Below, piece after piece: positions 25,501 to 38,591 of a stretch of 64,000 bases of DNA. Source of the stretch: Protula sp. h YS-2021 (lineage: Eukaryota; Annelida; Polychaeta; Sabellida; Serpulidae); contig OX457026.1 in NCBI GenBank assembly GCA_949752745.1, positions 77,611,275-77,675,274 on the forward strand, read 5' to 3'. The translations under genes and the position numbers were made by a program. The notes under the pieces were generated by a model. The model made no database searches, was not told where the DNA came from, and saw only the letters and a list, made by a program, of their open reading frames with translations. The stretch's first letter is position 1; the number at the start of each line of letters is the position of its first letter.

Positions 25501-28500
25501 GCCAAAATTCATCTATTTTACAGCAAATACTCGAGAAAAATTTCAAAGTGTTCAAAACCAAGTTTAATATCACCCAAGGTCACCAGATTGCGCTTCTTTA
25601 CAAACACGGTCAAATCAAGGACAAAGAATATAATATAACATTCCATCTTCCCACCTAGAATTTTATCCACTAGTTTCTTCTTAAGTGCAGGCTTTTCCCT
25701 CAGCTTGACCTCGTAGTAATGCAGTGTGTGGTACATGTATGTGATTGGCCGATCTGCCCAACACATCAAAGAGCATCATGCGAGAGAACTTTGTAAGCAG
25801 CACGTGTCTTCTCACTTTTCCAGGGGTCGTGTCAAAACAATGTTAATTCCTTTATCTTTAATTTCTTGCAAATAAAAATTCCGCGGTGTTACATTAATTT
25901 GGGATTTCACTGGTTAAGGGTATTTCCAACGATATCCACAGATGCCTTGCTGTGTAAGTACGTCACAGAGCTTACCATGGAATTTATAGAGCGGTCCAAG
26001 GTGGTCCAGGATGGATTCAAGGCTTTTGATGACGTTTAGGTTTTCCAGGAACCTATGGATGACTATGTCTAAGACCTGACAACATACAAGATGTCTGCAC
26101 TCAAGTTACACTCGCGCGTGATGTCAGTATGACGTCAGCGTTATGTCAGAGGTCAAACAAATCCCTCACAAAACCCATAACACTAAGGACAAACAGCAGA
26201 GCAACTGAATTAAAATGACGCGCTGTTCCTCCTTATAATCTACGACTTACAATGATAAATTATTTACCTAAATAAAACAATCTTTTTCTCAAATTTGGGT
26301 TTTATGAAGAAAAATGTTACATAACCGAAACAACCGCTGCATTAGGAATAACTACAAGTGTTCACTTTTTTTTTTTATTTCTTTATGTTTACTTACGGGC
26401 AGAAAACGAAGACAGACGTTACTGAAATAGACAGGCAAGTACTGTTGTTGCGGTTGTTGTTGCTGCGACTGGTCCTGAAGGCCTTCGAAGTTAAACTTCT
26501 CAGGAAATTTCTACAACACCCCGAGCTCTCATATCTCGAAACAGTTTGGTGTGTCTCTGTTTCACTTTAGTTCTGATGCAAGTTCATTTACTTTGGGAAT
26601 TTTCTCGACCGCAAGCCGTAAGTATGCCAACAAATTAGACTGCGAGCAATGGCATAAGCTGGTTCAATGAAAACTGTTGCCACTTTTTTTTCGCGCTTAA
26701 ATAAGCAACAGAATGGCTTATGCCGACTAAACGGATAACTGTCGCATAATAAAATGCCCCATTTATTCCATTTCTTTCCAAGAATCTGGTTTCCTACGAT
26801 TATTCACACAAGCGCTAGACAGAAAAAAAAATGACTAAAAATAAAGACTGTCATTTCTATCAATATCTCCTCCTAACATTTTTCATCCAATCTTCTTCCG
26901 CCAACACCCCTCCTCCCTCCCCCGCCCTCCTCCCTCCCCCGCCAGCCTAAACGAGAACAGATTTTAAGCTCACCATGTGAAATGTATTTTATATTTTATG
27001 CATTTTTCGTAGAGGACATCAGCCGCCCATCATCCGCCCCACCCCTCACCCCCCCCCCCTCCCCCAGCCCCCACCCATAAGAGAATCTGACCGTGTGGAA
27101 TTCCATGTGCTTTGCGTGCCAGTTCGTCTGTAGCCAGTGTTCCGGGCTGTTCTCCTGCACAAAGTCGGCTACGCGGGTTTTGAAGTCCTGCGGCTTCAGC
27201 AAGATGATTTGTATGATAAAGAAGCAGACCTGCAGCTCACTGCCTTCCAGACACCTCAGCGCCTTAACAGAGGAGAGCGCAACGCTTGACCAATCAGTAA
27301 GCAAGCGCAATTTTAAAAAAAAAATACACAGACGAGCGCAATATCTTAAGTAGGTGTTAACAAATAATCCTAACACAGAACAGATCAAGGTTAGTCTACT
27401 CAAGGCCAACCTGTCTTGTTTTGCAACTTTTTTTGCGCCAAGCCAAGAATTAAACGTGAACCGTTATGCCAAAGGAAAAGCCACTAAAACTGACCAAACG
27501 GATGGGCTGAATGAGACAACACAACAAAATTAACTTCACAAGTAAAACTTTAAAAATAAGGACAGCTGTACTAGAACAGTAACAGGAGAAAGCTTGAAGA
27601 ACGCCAGTGGGGGTACCCACCAGGACGAGCACCAGCCGGTCGATGGGCACGACGTTACACTTCCAGATGAGGTCGTTGAGCGAGTCGACGCACTTGTTGA
27701 CGTACTGGTTGCCCTGCGGGTTCACAAACTCGAACACGAGGTAGTCCGCGAACGTGCGAAGGTGCTTCGAAAGTGTGCGCGGCCCTATCTTTTCCAGCAC
27801 TCTGCGGGTTTTTTGTGAGGGGGGGGGGGGAGAGAAAATAAATACAAACATGAGGTTAATTTGGTATAACGCTGGTTTTAAAGACTGTAATAGGATGCAG
27901 TAAAGACAGATATGCTACCTATTCCATCATTTGGGCGTGACGACAGGTAGTGGAACAAAATAAGTGCTGGGGGGGGGGGGGGGTAAGGGGGGTGTAGGGG
28001 GAAAAGGACTAAAGTTTACCATCATGGAATGGCTGTTATTATCACTGAACGCTACAATTCCTGTTTTTCCTCCCGCGAGACTGCGGGCAACCATTCTAAC
28101 CCTAGCCAAGAAATTATGTCTACATCAACGGGATAAATCAAAGAATCGAATACTTGTGAGCTGTAGGCGAGATCCTGCTGTCTTCCATCAACGATCTCCA
28201 CAGGACACTACACAGAAAAATACTCAGTTTTCTTGTTCTTCGTTATGAACTCGATCAATGGTTAAGATTTCACGTGTGGGTAATTTCCATTAAATGCAAA
28301 TTAAATTCAAGCTTTACCATTTAAAAACATTCACTTATATATCTAACTCTGAGTGATTCAAAGGACTGAAATGGCGATGGTGACTATACATATGACAAAA
28401 ACTGGCCAAACAAGCTATCTAGTAATTCTGGTAAATGTAAACATTATTTTCAAATACATTTGATATTGTGTATTTAAAACATAAAGAAGAAAGCTTACCA

Positions 28501-31500
28501 GAGAAAGACTGGCTGTGAATCGGGTGCTGAGAAATGTGAGATCAGATCATTCTCCCCCATCATGCCTGCAACAACATGTATCACGTTTGTTCCCTTTGAT
28601 CTCTTCAGATGAAAGGTAAAACACCACCTTTTCATATAGAACTGCCAGGCATACCTTTTTTTCCTCAAGAGCACGAAAATTTTCAGTTGCAGAAGAAACT
28701 AAACTGCGTTCTAAACTGCCATGCAATACAGATTTTTTGTTATCGATTGTGGTTTTCATCGACATTTTTTCAACAAGAACTTTCGCTTTTATTTACTGTT
28801 TGAATTTTAAATATCTCCGGATCATACTACAAAAAAAAACACAATTGCTATTCCTCCATTTTCCCCTCCCCACCCCCCCCCCCCTCCCCCGCCGTTTTTT
28901 TTCCAATGCCCTTTGGCAGACCGGAAATAGCGTCCGCTCACTCTTCCACTTCCGGTACTCGGTCTCCACGTTGCGCTTGAGCTGCGCCTTGTCTTCCTTG
29001 AGCACGGGATTCTGCTCGTAGAACTCGCTGAACGCTGGCGGGAAGCACTTGAGTGTGTGCGAGCTCCACGCGTGCGGCGTCTTCTTGTGTACGGCAGCCA
29101 GGATCTCGCGGCACCACACCGCTGACAGCGTCTCCGGACCTAACCCCACGGACACAAGCACAACACACAGAACCTTAACAGACCCATTTTTTATATAAAA
29201 TCATACCTTTTACACTGAATCAACTTGCCCAGATGGTACAATAAACTGAACTATTTGCGCCTAAACGTGGTCATAACTTGACTACCATAACTCCATTTAT
29301 TGAAAAGAGTAACGTTGTGTTATCTCAGCTACATGTAGCTGTGGGAGGTACATTCTTCAAAAATGGCGCTTTTCAAAAATATCGCATCCAAAACTTCAGA
29401 AAGCAAACATTGAAAACTTCAGGAAGCAGTGAAATGAAGGTGGTTAGTTGGTTAGGTGTTGCGGCTACCGACCAGTGATGTGCATGGCGCGGGCGAGCGT
29501 CAGTACGAGCGCCCTGTTGAGCTCCTCCGAGTCCTCCGACACCAGCACAGCGCGGTTCGACTCACTGCTCATGCGAGAGAGCTGCGGGTGAACTTCCCAG
29601 TTGCCCAGGCCCATGATCAGGCGCAGCGCCGTACTCTCCACACTGCGATCACACGTCATGGAAAAAACCCAGAAATTAGCTTTGGAAAAGTACACCATTG
29701 CCGACTACGCGCTCTTTAGACTTTCTCACACTATTTAAACATCAGCTAATTAGAATGCAAGTTCTTAATACCTATTTTTCTTTGTTTCTTCTATTACTAT
29801 AAATTTATTTGTAATACAAATTACTCAACGGAAGGCATTTTAAATACACAATTTACATGAGTTACAGACAATTTATGGTATTCAAAACCAAAAAGTTTTC
29901 CGATAAATGAAGAACATGACTTAGGATTCTTGGAAATTTTCAACAGCAAAAATAATAAGATTACCACAAATGCAACTGGTTCTGATTGGTCTGTGGCACT
30001 GATGCTAGCGAGTGCAGGTGTCCTAACAACTGCACTCGGTAATGCGGCTGTATGTGGTACTGTCTGTAGGTAAACATCTCCAGTAGTGTATGCAGTATGC
30101 CCCATGCACTGCTCTTATACACGTTTGGTAGTAATTGACCTGTAATGCAAATGCATGAAGACCATTTTCATTTGCACAGAAAATAAATATATGATATCAC
30201 ACAAAAAATACAGAAAATAAAATATAAGACTTATTAGTTTATTGGTTTTCAAGCTGTGTTTTGTTCAAGTACGAATCAGGCGATATCAGTATTTAAATCT
30301 GACGTCAGACAGACATTTACACACGTAAGAACGACATGATTGGCTACAATCTAAACAAGGATCTTATGTTACACCAATTAGCAACGAGCGGTTTCCAGAC
30401 CGCTACTCATCCAATAATACATGAAAAAGAAATTCAAGCATTTCAATGTACACTGCTTTTGATAACTATGACGGTGTCTTACTAATGAATCCTTTGATTC
30501 CAAGTGACTCTATTTCGATATAAACAAGCAATCTGCTGTAAGTCTCCACTAGAGCAGGTGCTAGCGCTATTGTCGACTTGGCTTGCGCTAACTTCAATAC
30601 TTTCGTTCCTATGCTGTGAATTAAGCTGTAAAAGAACATAAAATTTGTGAAATGGCACAGCAGATTATTATATATACTCGCTGCAGATGATTCCTATCTG
30701 TTGAGGTGTCTAGTCGTGAACCAGGACATCACATGGGCGTTGTGCCTCATGTAATAAGGTGCCGCAGCTGTTAGTAAACAGACTTATCAAGTTTGGAGTT
30801 AGTAGGTCATGCTCTTTATTCTAGTGACAGTCAGACAATTAACGAGAAGCATGTCGCCATTTTACTGATTAAAAACCATCTATATTCAGACAGAACTGGA
30901 ATAACTGGAATCATAAAGCATTTTTGTTTGGCGTAAACAAAGTCGTAGAGCCTCCCCGTTTGGCAAAAGCAAAACTACAACCTCTGATACCATTTTGATC
31001 GAAAATGTAGGGTAAGATCAGGGTCTGCCTCCCCCATTGAAGCAATGAACTCCAGCATTTTGAAACACGCTCACAAGTTGAGAACTGGACTCTAAACTTA
31101 TACAACTAGTTGAGCATAGTATGAACCACAGTACAAGATTGCAAGAAACAGAATTTTTATTAACTGTGGACAATTGTAAATAAAAAAAACTTGAAAGACT
31201 GCAATGGTAGTTACCCACTGAACTTCTCAACCATCCTCCCGCAGCGAGCTGACAGAATGTGGGACTGTATTTGTGACGTCACCAGTCAGTTATTATTTAT
31301 TTTGTTTTGCATTTTTTTCTCATTAAATTTTGTTTATTGCGAGATTGGACAAGATAATGTCAACATTTTGATATCTGTACGAGGAATCAGCTCTAACCGT
31401 GTGGCTCTTTTCTCGGCTGATGTAAATCGTCTCAGCTTTACTATGTCCTACCTTTATCATACGTATAAATAACGACCTTATTCCACCCATATTGCCCGTA

Positions 31501-33324
31501 TTATTTACTTTTGGTTACCTCATTTTGGCATGAACAGTGAGACAATCAAGCAGCGACATTTTGAGCGGAGTTCTCGGTGCCGACGCAGTGACGTTGCCAG
31601 GCAACGTGGTGGTAGACTGATTGTTGCCGTAGATACTCTCCACGAGGAAGCTCATGGGCATCATAAAATACTCCTGGTTGGTCGAATCTAAAAAGGAAAA
31701 TCTTTACTAAACAACAATCACTTTTTCAGCACAAAGCTAATTTCTTCTTAACGTATTGAGACTAAAAATTAGACAATTTCTCTGCGAAAAATATCAACTT
31801 TCAAAATATAACTTTAAGATATCAACGTCAAGCGCTATTTTTTGTTTCAGAGCAGCAGTATGCATTGTTTATAACTGATTTTTTTTTAATAGTAAGGGTT
31901 GTGCCACAGCTGTTCTACTCGGGGGATATGTGTGTGACTGAAGCGGGAGGGGGAGGGGGTGGAGGCTCGATTATAGTCAGTACTCACATGCATTACACAG
32001 TAGTGCGATCTTGTAATCCGTGGGGGGGGGAGGAAGGGGGAGGGGCAGAGTGGGATGGAGGGTGGGACGGAGCCTTGACTAAAATTAGTACTTACACGCA
32101 TTACACAGCAGTGCGATCTTGTAATCCGTGAGGGGGGGGGGAGGAAGGGGGAGGGGGCAGAGTGGGATGGAGGGTGGGATGCAGCCTGGACTAAAAGTAG
32201 TACTCACATGCATTACACAGCAGTGCGATCTTGTAATCCGTGGGAGGAGGGGGGGGGGGGCTGGACCATAGTCAGTACTCACATGCATTACACAGCAGTG
32301 CGATCTTGTAATCCGTCATGCTCAAACTTCTCATATTCATGAACTGCTTGAGAAAGCTACAATATGTGCAACATACACGAGTATATGTCATCTATCAAGG
32401 TAGGTCAAATCAACGAGTAAGGTAACGTTTACAGTCTACTCAGCAAATAGATACACTTCTTGTCTTTGTCTTTTTCAGGAGTTAAGATATATTTTATCAC
32501 ACGTAATGTTTGGGCATATTTTCTTTTGGAGCCACATTATGAAGCTGATTTGTCTGTTGTGCCATCAGAGTTTCGAATCCTCATGGACTTCCCCCTACCT
32601 TCCGTCGCCATCTACTAAGCCCGTTTTTTTTTTTTTTTTTTTGCTCTGCTTAGTAGCGCGGAAACGACCGTGTTTCTACATTTGTGACAACATCAAGCGC
32701 GACAAAGGTTTGGCCTTTGTTAGCCCTTACTTGAGCATAAGCAGCCAACATATAACGTAAATGTAAAATATAAATATAATGGCACCAACTCACTCGATAT
32801 GGCCCATTAGAGCCCGTGGTATGGGCCGCTGCAGCGCTGACGTGTCCCCCTGTGCCTTCTTATTGATGTGTATCCAGATACACGTCACCGCCATCTTGTG
32901 AGTACACGTCGGAGTGTCAACATCCGGTACCGGAAGTGGTTCCTTTTCCGGATAGAGCAAGTCGTAGAGTTTGATGACGGGTAGGAAATCGCTCAGCTGA
33001 AACAGAAAACCATGTCCTTGCTACTATTCACAGATCACCACTCCCCTCTAAGTCAATAATGGCCAGTCCAAATATGGCACGTAAACCCTCAGCGGCTACG
33101 TATGAGTACACATCTCGTATTGAGATAACTAAAATTCTAAACACAGCCTCTTTTGATTACTCTTTCTTACCGGGTTCTTCTGGATGCTGCCTGATATGAA
33201 CTGAAGTAAGACCCACATCAGGTGATCTCTGCCTTTTTTCAGTCCTCGACCTTTCAACTGTAGCAGACATATTATTCCCTACATTTATGAACAACCAAGG
33301 CACACATATTCAAACTTTTGACCA

Positions 33325-33357
<33 letters not shown>

Positions 33358-36300
33358 TTGATTTGCATACATAGTCCAACCACATTGTAAAATCACAGCT
33401 GCCATTACAGTTAACATTTGAAGTGACTTGCATTATAATGTTTGACCTAGTTATTTATCTCCGTTGTTGAAATGCAGCCAATTCAAGACATCTCTACTGC
33501 AGCTTGTAACTTGATTGGCAGGAAGCCTGATGGCACTACCTGCCACCCTTACCTTCTCATACAGAGCTAGAACCATGTGGGGAAAGCTCGCAAACTGGAA
33601 GAGTACGAAAAAGATGAGTTGGCTGGACAGGCGTTGCCATAGCAGCTGGTTGTTGGAGTCGCCGCCATCGTCCTTGCCATTCTCCGATTGCTCCATGGCC
33701 AGCACCACCAGATTCACTAGTTGTTCTTCCAACACGTGGCACCTCTCCTTGGCCTATCCGCATACACATTATACATCAGCTACGGGGCTAACCATTAAGC
33801 ACGTACACGCAAAGGAACGGGGGCGGAGGGTTCTGGGACTGTGCATATGCCAATGTTGCAGTCAATCGGTGACGTCACAAATTTTTATACGGGAATGATG
33901 GGGTGCGGACAGAGGCCAAAAGTCAGAAATATTAATTTGATGGATGGCTCCATAAATGCAATTCAGTCATCAAATTGAACAGATCTGTTTTCCATGCTTA
34001 AAAGACATCGTTTGGTCTCAAATTTTACAGTATTTTTTTTTTCGTAAAAAATAACTTGTTGGATTTTCACTTGGGCGGACCTTCATAAAATGAGGAGAAA
34101 AGGGTCGGGTCAGGAAAAAAACTCAAAGCTCAAGTACAGTGCTACCTACCGACTTATTGAGGCTCAGTATATTGCACACCATGTCTCTAGAATAGGGCTG
34201 TTCCAAAACGTACCGCAACAGCGCTATCTGGGGCTCCTGGATTTTCTACAATCAATAAAAAGAATGTAGGCATCTGTCACCAGAATATCATCCTTCACAA
34301 AATATTAAGTTCAAACTTATCGAACTAAATACTTATTTGTTCCTCTTCTTGTACATTTATTTATTTACCGTACAGGAAAAGGTAAAATTTGGAATTTCAC
34401 GCTTTCACAAACAAAACACGGGCCTGATTGCAAAAGTCCCGATTTTTAAGCCAAAGAAGCAGACATGAGGTTACCTGATCGTAAGGAAGCGGCCCCGGGA
34501 AGACAAAGCGTAGGCTGTTAGGGTTCAGTTTCCACACGTTGCCCGTGGCGCTCGCATTCCCCACGACCGGAAGCAGTTTCTCGCGCCCTGCAAGCACAAC
34601 AGGCCATTGTTTTGGGGTAAAAATTCTCTTCACTGAATAGTCCCAAGGCAAAATCTTGCGGTCCCAAAAATTTCGTTGAAAAAAACAAATTTACTGCTAT
34701 TAAATAAACCCGTTTATTGATTCACTTGCTATGCAATGTACACAATGCTATCACTTTTGACGGAGCTAAAAACAAGTAGCAAACAGGACACTCCAATCCT
34801 GCAGGATCCCAAGCCCTAATACCAGAGATCCTGAGCCAAAATTTCCTGGGCCAGAGGGTCCCGGATCCTCGTTAACTTCATGCACTGTTAATGGCCTGCA
34901 CCATCAAGAAATGCTTGTGCTAACACAGTGGTCTGAGGTAATCTCAACATAAAGCTACAAAAACCATAATATGACGTCAAAAGCCATGAACCCACCGAAG
35001 ACCGTGACCATTTGTGCTGTAGGACGAAACGATTGCACAAATACTGACAGCGTCTCCCCTAAATTCTGAAACAAAAGCATCAAATAGTTTTAAACAAAAA
35101 AAACAAAAAAACAACGCATTATTTTAAGTATTATAATACACACAAATTAAATGCAATTCTACAAATATTATTCTTTAAGCAGACAGGCGAACGTTGCTAT
35201 GGTATATCTGAACGATTTTGGTCTTACCCAGTGAGGCCACGATTTGCCCTCTACGCTATTACACTTGACGATCTCATTCACAGCGAAGTAGCTCGGCAGC
35301 AGACAAGCATTGCGGTCGATGATGTATTTAACGACCTGCAAACACGACGTGTACCAACCAGGCCACTGTTTATCATATCATGAGGCTGAAATCTGAATCC
35401 TTCCGGAGCGAAAAACACCCACAGACAGCAACAGTTTACGTCACAACACACGCAGGGAATTCAGTTTTCTATGTAACACAATATGATGCGCAATGTTCAA
35501 TTGCCGAGAAAAAATACTTTAGAAAGAACGCTTTCTTCGTGCAGAACAAGATATCACAGATCACTTTTCTGAAAGAATACTTCATAACTGTGTATAAATT
35601 ACAAGTGAACATCCATGATGGATGCACATGCCATACAAATATCACAACATGTCTGGAACCTTATTGCGCAAGAACATTTAAAAAAAACTCGAACTTTGTT
35701 GCAACTATGTCACTTCAAACACCCTCGTGACCAAGTGGAAGTACTTACATTATGTACCGCCTAGAAACACCCTCTTGACCAAGTGGAAGTACTTACATTA
35801 TGTACCGCCTCCAAACATTTCACTGTAGAAACGTTATCCACACTCTCTATGGCTTGACATTTTTCCAATATAACACGAAATAAATCCCGCGTCCCCTGAA
35901 ATACAATTCAATTTCAAAGCTCAACGCTTGAACCAGAAAGCGAACTTTTGGTAGCTAATCCAATACAATTTTCTCCCATTTTCAGACCAGCCACAACGTC
36001 TTTCTCCAAAGAATATGTTGCTGTTTTTCGTTTTGTTTTTTATTTACACTAGAAATTACTATACCAGGAAGAGTAATATTTTCCATTAATTTTTTTACAT
36101 GTGACATATAGCAAGGCATAATTTACGATGACACTTGTACAAAAATAGCTAGGGGGCGCCCGAAAACACAGCGACACGTGTTGACACAGTAAACCACAAG
36201 CAGACAGCGACACGTGTGGCTGCTATGAGTGCACGTGCACCTTATAGTAGACGCCTCCGATGATCCGTCGCACGAGCGAGAAAGTCTCGCACCACTTCTC

Positions 36301-38040
36301 CGAGCTCTCTATCGACAACTGGTCGCAGTTCAGTAACGCTTCACATATCGTCCTGAATATTAAAAAAAAAGAAAACGTGTTAGTCACTCAGATGCCCCGA
36401 CAAATGAACAAATCAGTGTAATGTCAAATCAACCCTTAAACATGTTGGTGATTAAAATAGCATTAACGCTTTAAAGCATTTGAAGTTCATTAAACTTCAT
36501 TAAAGCATTTGAAGTTCAATATCTGGTAGGGCCCTTCAGTGACCTATCAATGTCATCAAAATCTAATTTTTCTAAGAGGTCATTCATATGAATGCCCATA
36601 CATAGCCTTGCCCAAAAGCATTCGCAGGCTTTGACAGATCTTTTTTTTTCTTTTTAATTGCATATCAATGTTAAAATGAAAATTTAAAAGCGAATGATTT
36701 TTCAAAGATAAAATTCGATTCGCTTGAAAGGTTATCTATCCCCGTGGCATCCATTTTAGCGAAATTCGTTCACACGTTTTAACTAAATGGTGTAGCAAAG
36801 AAGTAAACGACACGGAATTGTAACTGCCGCAATCCAAACAATTCACCTGGAGTTTCGTTAAAATCTCCCCACAGATCTGCTTGAATCCTATTCACATGCT
36901 GCACACGTCTCTCACACCCCTATGTCAGCCCTCACACCGAGTTTCATTAAAATCCGTTCTCTTAATTTGGTTAAATCGTGTCAACAAAAAGCATATATGA
37001 TCCCAATGACCTCTTACAATCACCAAAACCTAACCAATCCCAGAAGTCACACCGAGTGTTATCCGAACCCTTTAGCAGAATGGTATTCACAAATCGCACA
37101 AAATCCATTATTTCGACAGCGTTGGAGGTGAAAACTAAAAAATTCATCCTAACGCGCGGACGGGCAAGTCAAGAAGTTTATGCCTCTTCTGGCCTGGTCA
37201 GGTCGATGCACAGAGATCCACACTAACAGCCCCCCCCCCCCCCCCCCCCAAGTACATCCACCATATTATGTTCTCCCTGCATTCTCCAGATTTCTCTTAA
37301 GTACAACACATGTCCTTCAACATCGTTAAGTTTAAATATCTTAGTATCAATATGCCACTCCAATTCAAGAATGTTCAGACTGTTAACAGAATAAATACTG
37401 GCATAAGTGTTAAGTGAAAACGCCGCAAATTTAAACTCACTTGGCCCGGACTGTGTTGTTTTCTACTAGGCTCTCCAGCATGTCAAACAGTAGCCCCGCT
37501 CGCTTCAGATTCGCCTGGTCGTGAATCCATTTTACGTACGCATGAGCCGCGATGCTGTGCGACGCCTAATAGAATATAAATGAGAATACCGAGACACTGA
37601 CAATAAACGAAAAAAATACATGAACACGTTTAAAGACTCGCACAAGGAATGTGTATGAGATCCTAATACCTTATATCATCTCGTGATATATGGTACTTTA
37701 GCGTTGTATCCTTTCGCTATGTTTGACACGATAACACTAATTTTATTGTTAATCAACACCAGAGGACAACAATTCGGCACTTATTATCACATGCAAACAA
37801 CTGATAGCATAAAATTTACTTTCACGAACCTATATCATGTACTTTTTAAAGTATTATTTTGTTACAAGACCAAAACAAAAAGTATTTTGACAGTGCTAAT
37901 TAAAGAAAAACGCCGAGCACCTCGGGTATTGTTTGCCAGTGTTTTTTGGCCACGTCGATACAAGAATCTAGTTTCCTCTTGTCATTCTCCGCCGACTGCA
38001 CCAAAAAGCCACTAAACGCTTCCTCGAGAATGTGAGAATC
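22502..38040 (-). CDS. MED23: Mediator of RNA polymerase II transcription subunit 23 (first exon not found)
   Basis: This is a tail-module subunit of the Mediator coactivator, acting in the nucleus. Exons in coding order: 37921-38040, 37441-37565, 36241-36352, 35797-35895, 35228-35335, 34996-35065, 34475-34587, 34150-34245, 33553-33753, 33171-33257, 32794-32996, 32283-32356, 31519-31687, 30483-30625, 29965-30139, 29473-29642, 28942-29139, 28499-28565, 28154-28207, 27621-27801, 27092-27262, 26397-26510, 25976-26075, 25655-25753, 25105-25236, 24726-24891, 24341-24410, 23975-24192, 23595-23715, 22995-23080, 22502-22640 (TAA). All junctions are GT-AG and in phase, giving 1326 residues plus stop, against about 1370 in vertebrates. 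Diagnostic segments are LLRYVLEQPYSRDMVCN, LSSQLIFFVLFQFASFPHMV, ALAPALVETYSRLLVY, NSPEHWLQ and CHLVGPFLQRF. The first exon (about 16 codons in vertebrates) should lie beyond 38041. Two donors are slightly unusual (GTCAGA at 27092, GTCGGT at 29473). Confidence 0.97.
31981..32317 (-). repeat. Four tandem copies of a MED23 exon end plus splice donor, separated by G-rich spacers
   Basis: The true exon 32283-32356 ends at 32276-32317 with the segment coding DYKIALLCNA and a GTGAGT donor. Near-identical about 41-bp copies occur at 32200-32241, 32089-32129 and 31981-32021, all in the intron downstream of the real exon on the minus strand. Spacers of about 35-70 bp are G-rich on the plus strand, and two of them also share AGTGGGATGGAGGGTGGGA. 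One copy has a changed donor (GTAAGT instead of GTGAGT). Confidence 0.9.
33325..33357. repeat. (ATT)n microsatellite
   Basis: A pure ATT trinucleotide run lies in a MED23 intron. Confidence 0.9.
35717..35812 (-). repeat. 48-bp tandem duplication spanning a MED23 splice donor
   Basis: Units at 35717-35764 and 35765-35812 are almost identical. Each contains, on the minus strand, the last codons of exon 35797-35895 (AGGCGGTACATAAT) followed by GTAAGT. The donor at 35791-35796 is used in my model because it joins in phase to 35335; the second donor is at 35743-35748. Confidence 0.85.
37231..37250. repeat. Poly-C tract
   Basis: A C homopolymer of about 20 bases lies in a MED23 intron. Several other G or C runs lie in the same gene (27033-27060, 27969-27983, 28873-28885). 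Confidence 0.9.
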
Positions 38041-38059
38041 CTGAAACCATTTAATCATG

Positions 38060-38347
38060 GAGAAAACTGTAGACTAATGGTAGGTTATGCTCAGGTGTCA
38101 GATATGGGTCAAAACTGTCTCACTGTAAACTAACGGAAGGCCATACTCAAGAGTCAGATTTGGGTCCAAACTGTCTCACTGCAGACTAACGGAAGGCCAC
38201 GCTTAAGAGTCAGATATGGGTCCAAACTGTCTCACTGTAAACTAACGGAAGGCCATGCTTAAGATTCAGATATGGGTCCAAACTGGCTCACTGTAATCTA
38301 ACGAAAGGCCATGCTTAAGAGTCAGAGTAGGGTCCAAACTGTCTCAC
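38060..38347. repeat. Minisatellite, about 58-bp unit, five copies
   Basis: Five successive copies share AAACTGTCTCACTGTAAACT and GGAAGGCCATGCTTAAGAG with point differences. It lies just upstream of the first recognised MED23 exon, where the missing first intron should be. Confidence 0.85.
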
Positions 38348-38591
38348 ACAAGCCCAGCAAGATCACAATAGCGTAATATGCCTTCCTGTTACAATGTTGC
38401 TCTATCAACAATGTTGCACATGCCTCCCACCAGAAAATAAACGGATGGTCAACTCCCTCAGCGCCCCCAAAAATGACAAGTATTCAGTGAACACTAACAG
38501 TGAACGTCTATGGTTTTGAACCTGTTGGCCAGTTAAGGCCAAGAAAAATAAATGTTCTACTTCTGCTCAAAACTTTGAAAAACAATGATAC

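Noticed and set aside
31214..31264. Possible extra MED23 exon (SHILSARCGRMVEKF in one phase)
   Set aside because: Exons 31519-31687 and 30483-30625 join directly in phase and reproduce the conserved sequence; inserting this piece breaks the frame.
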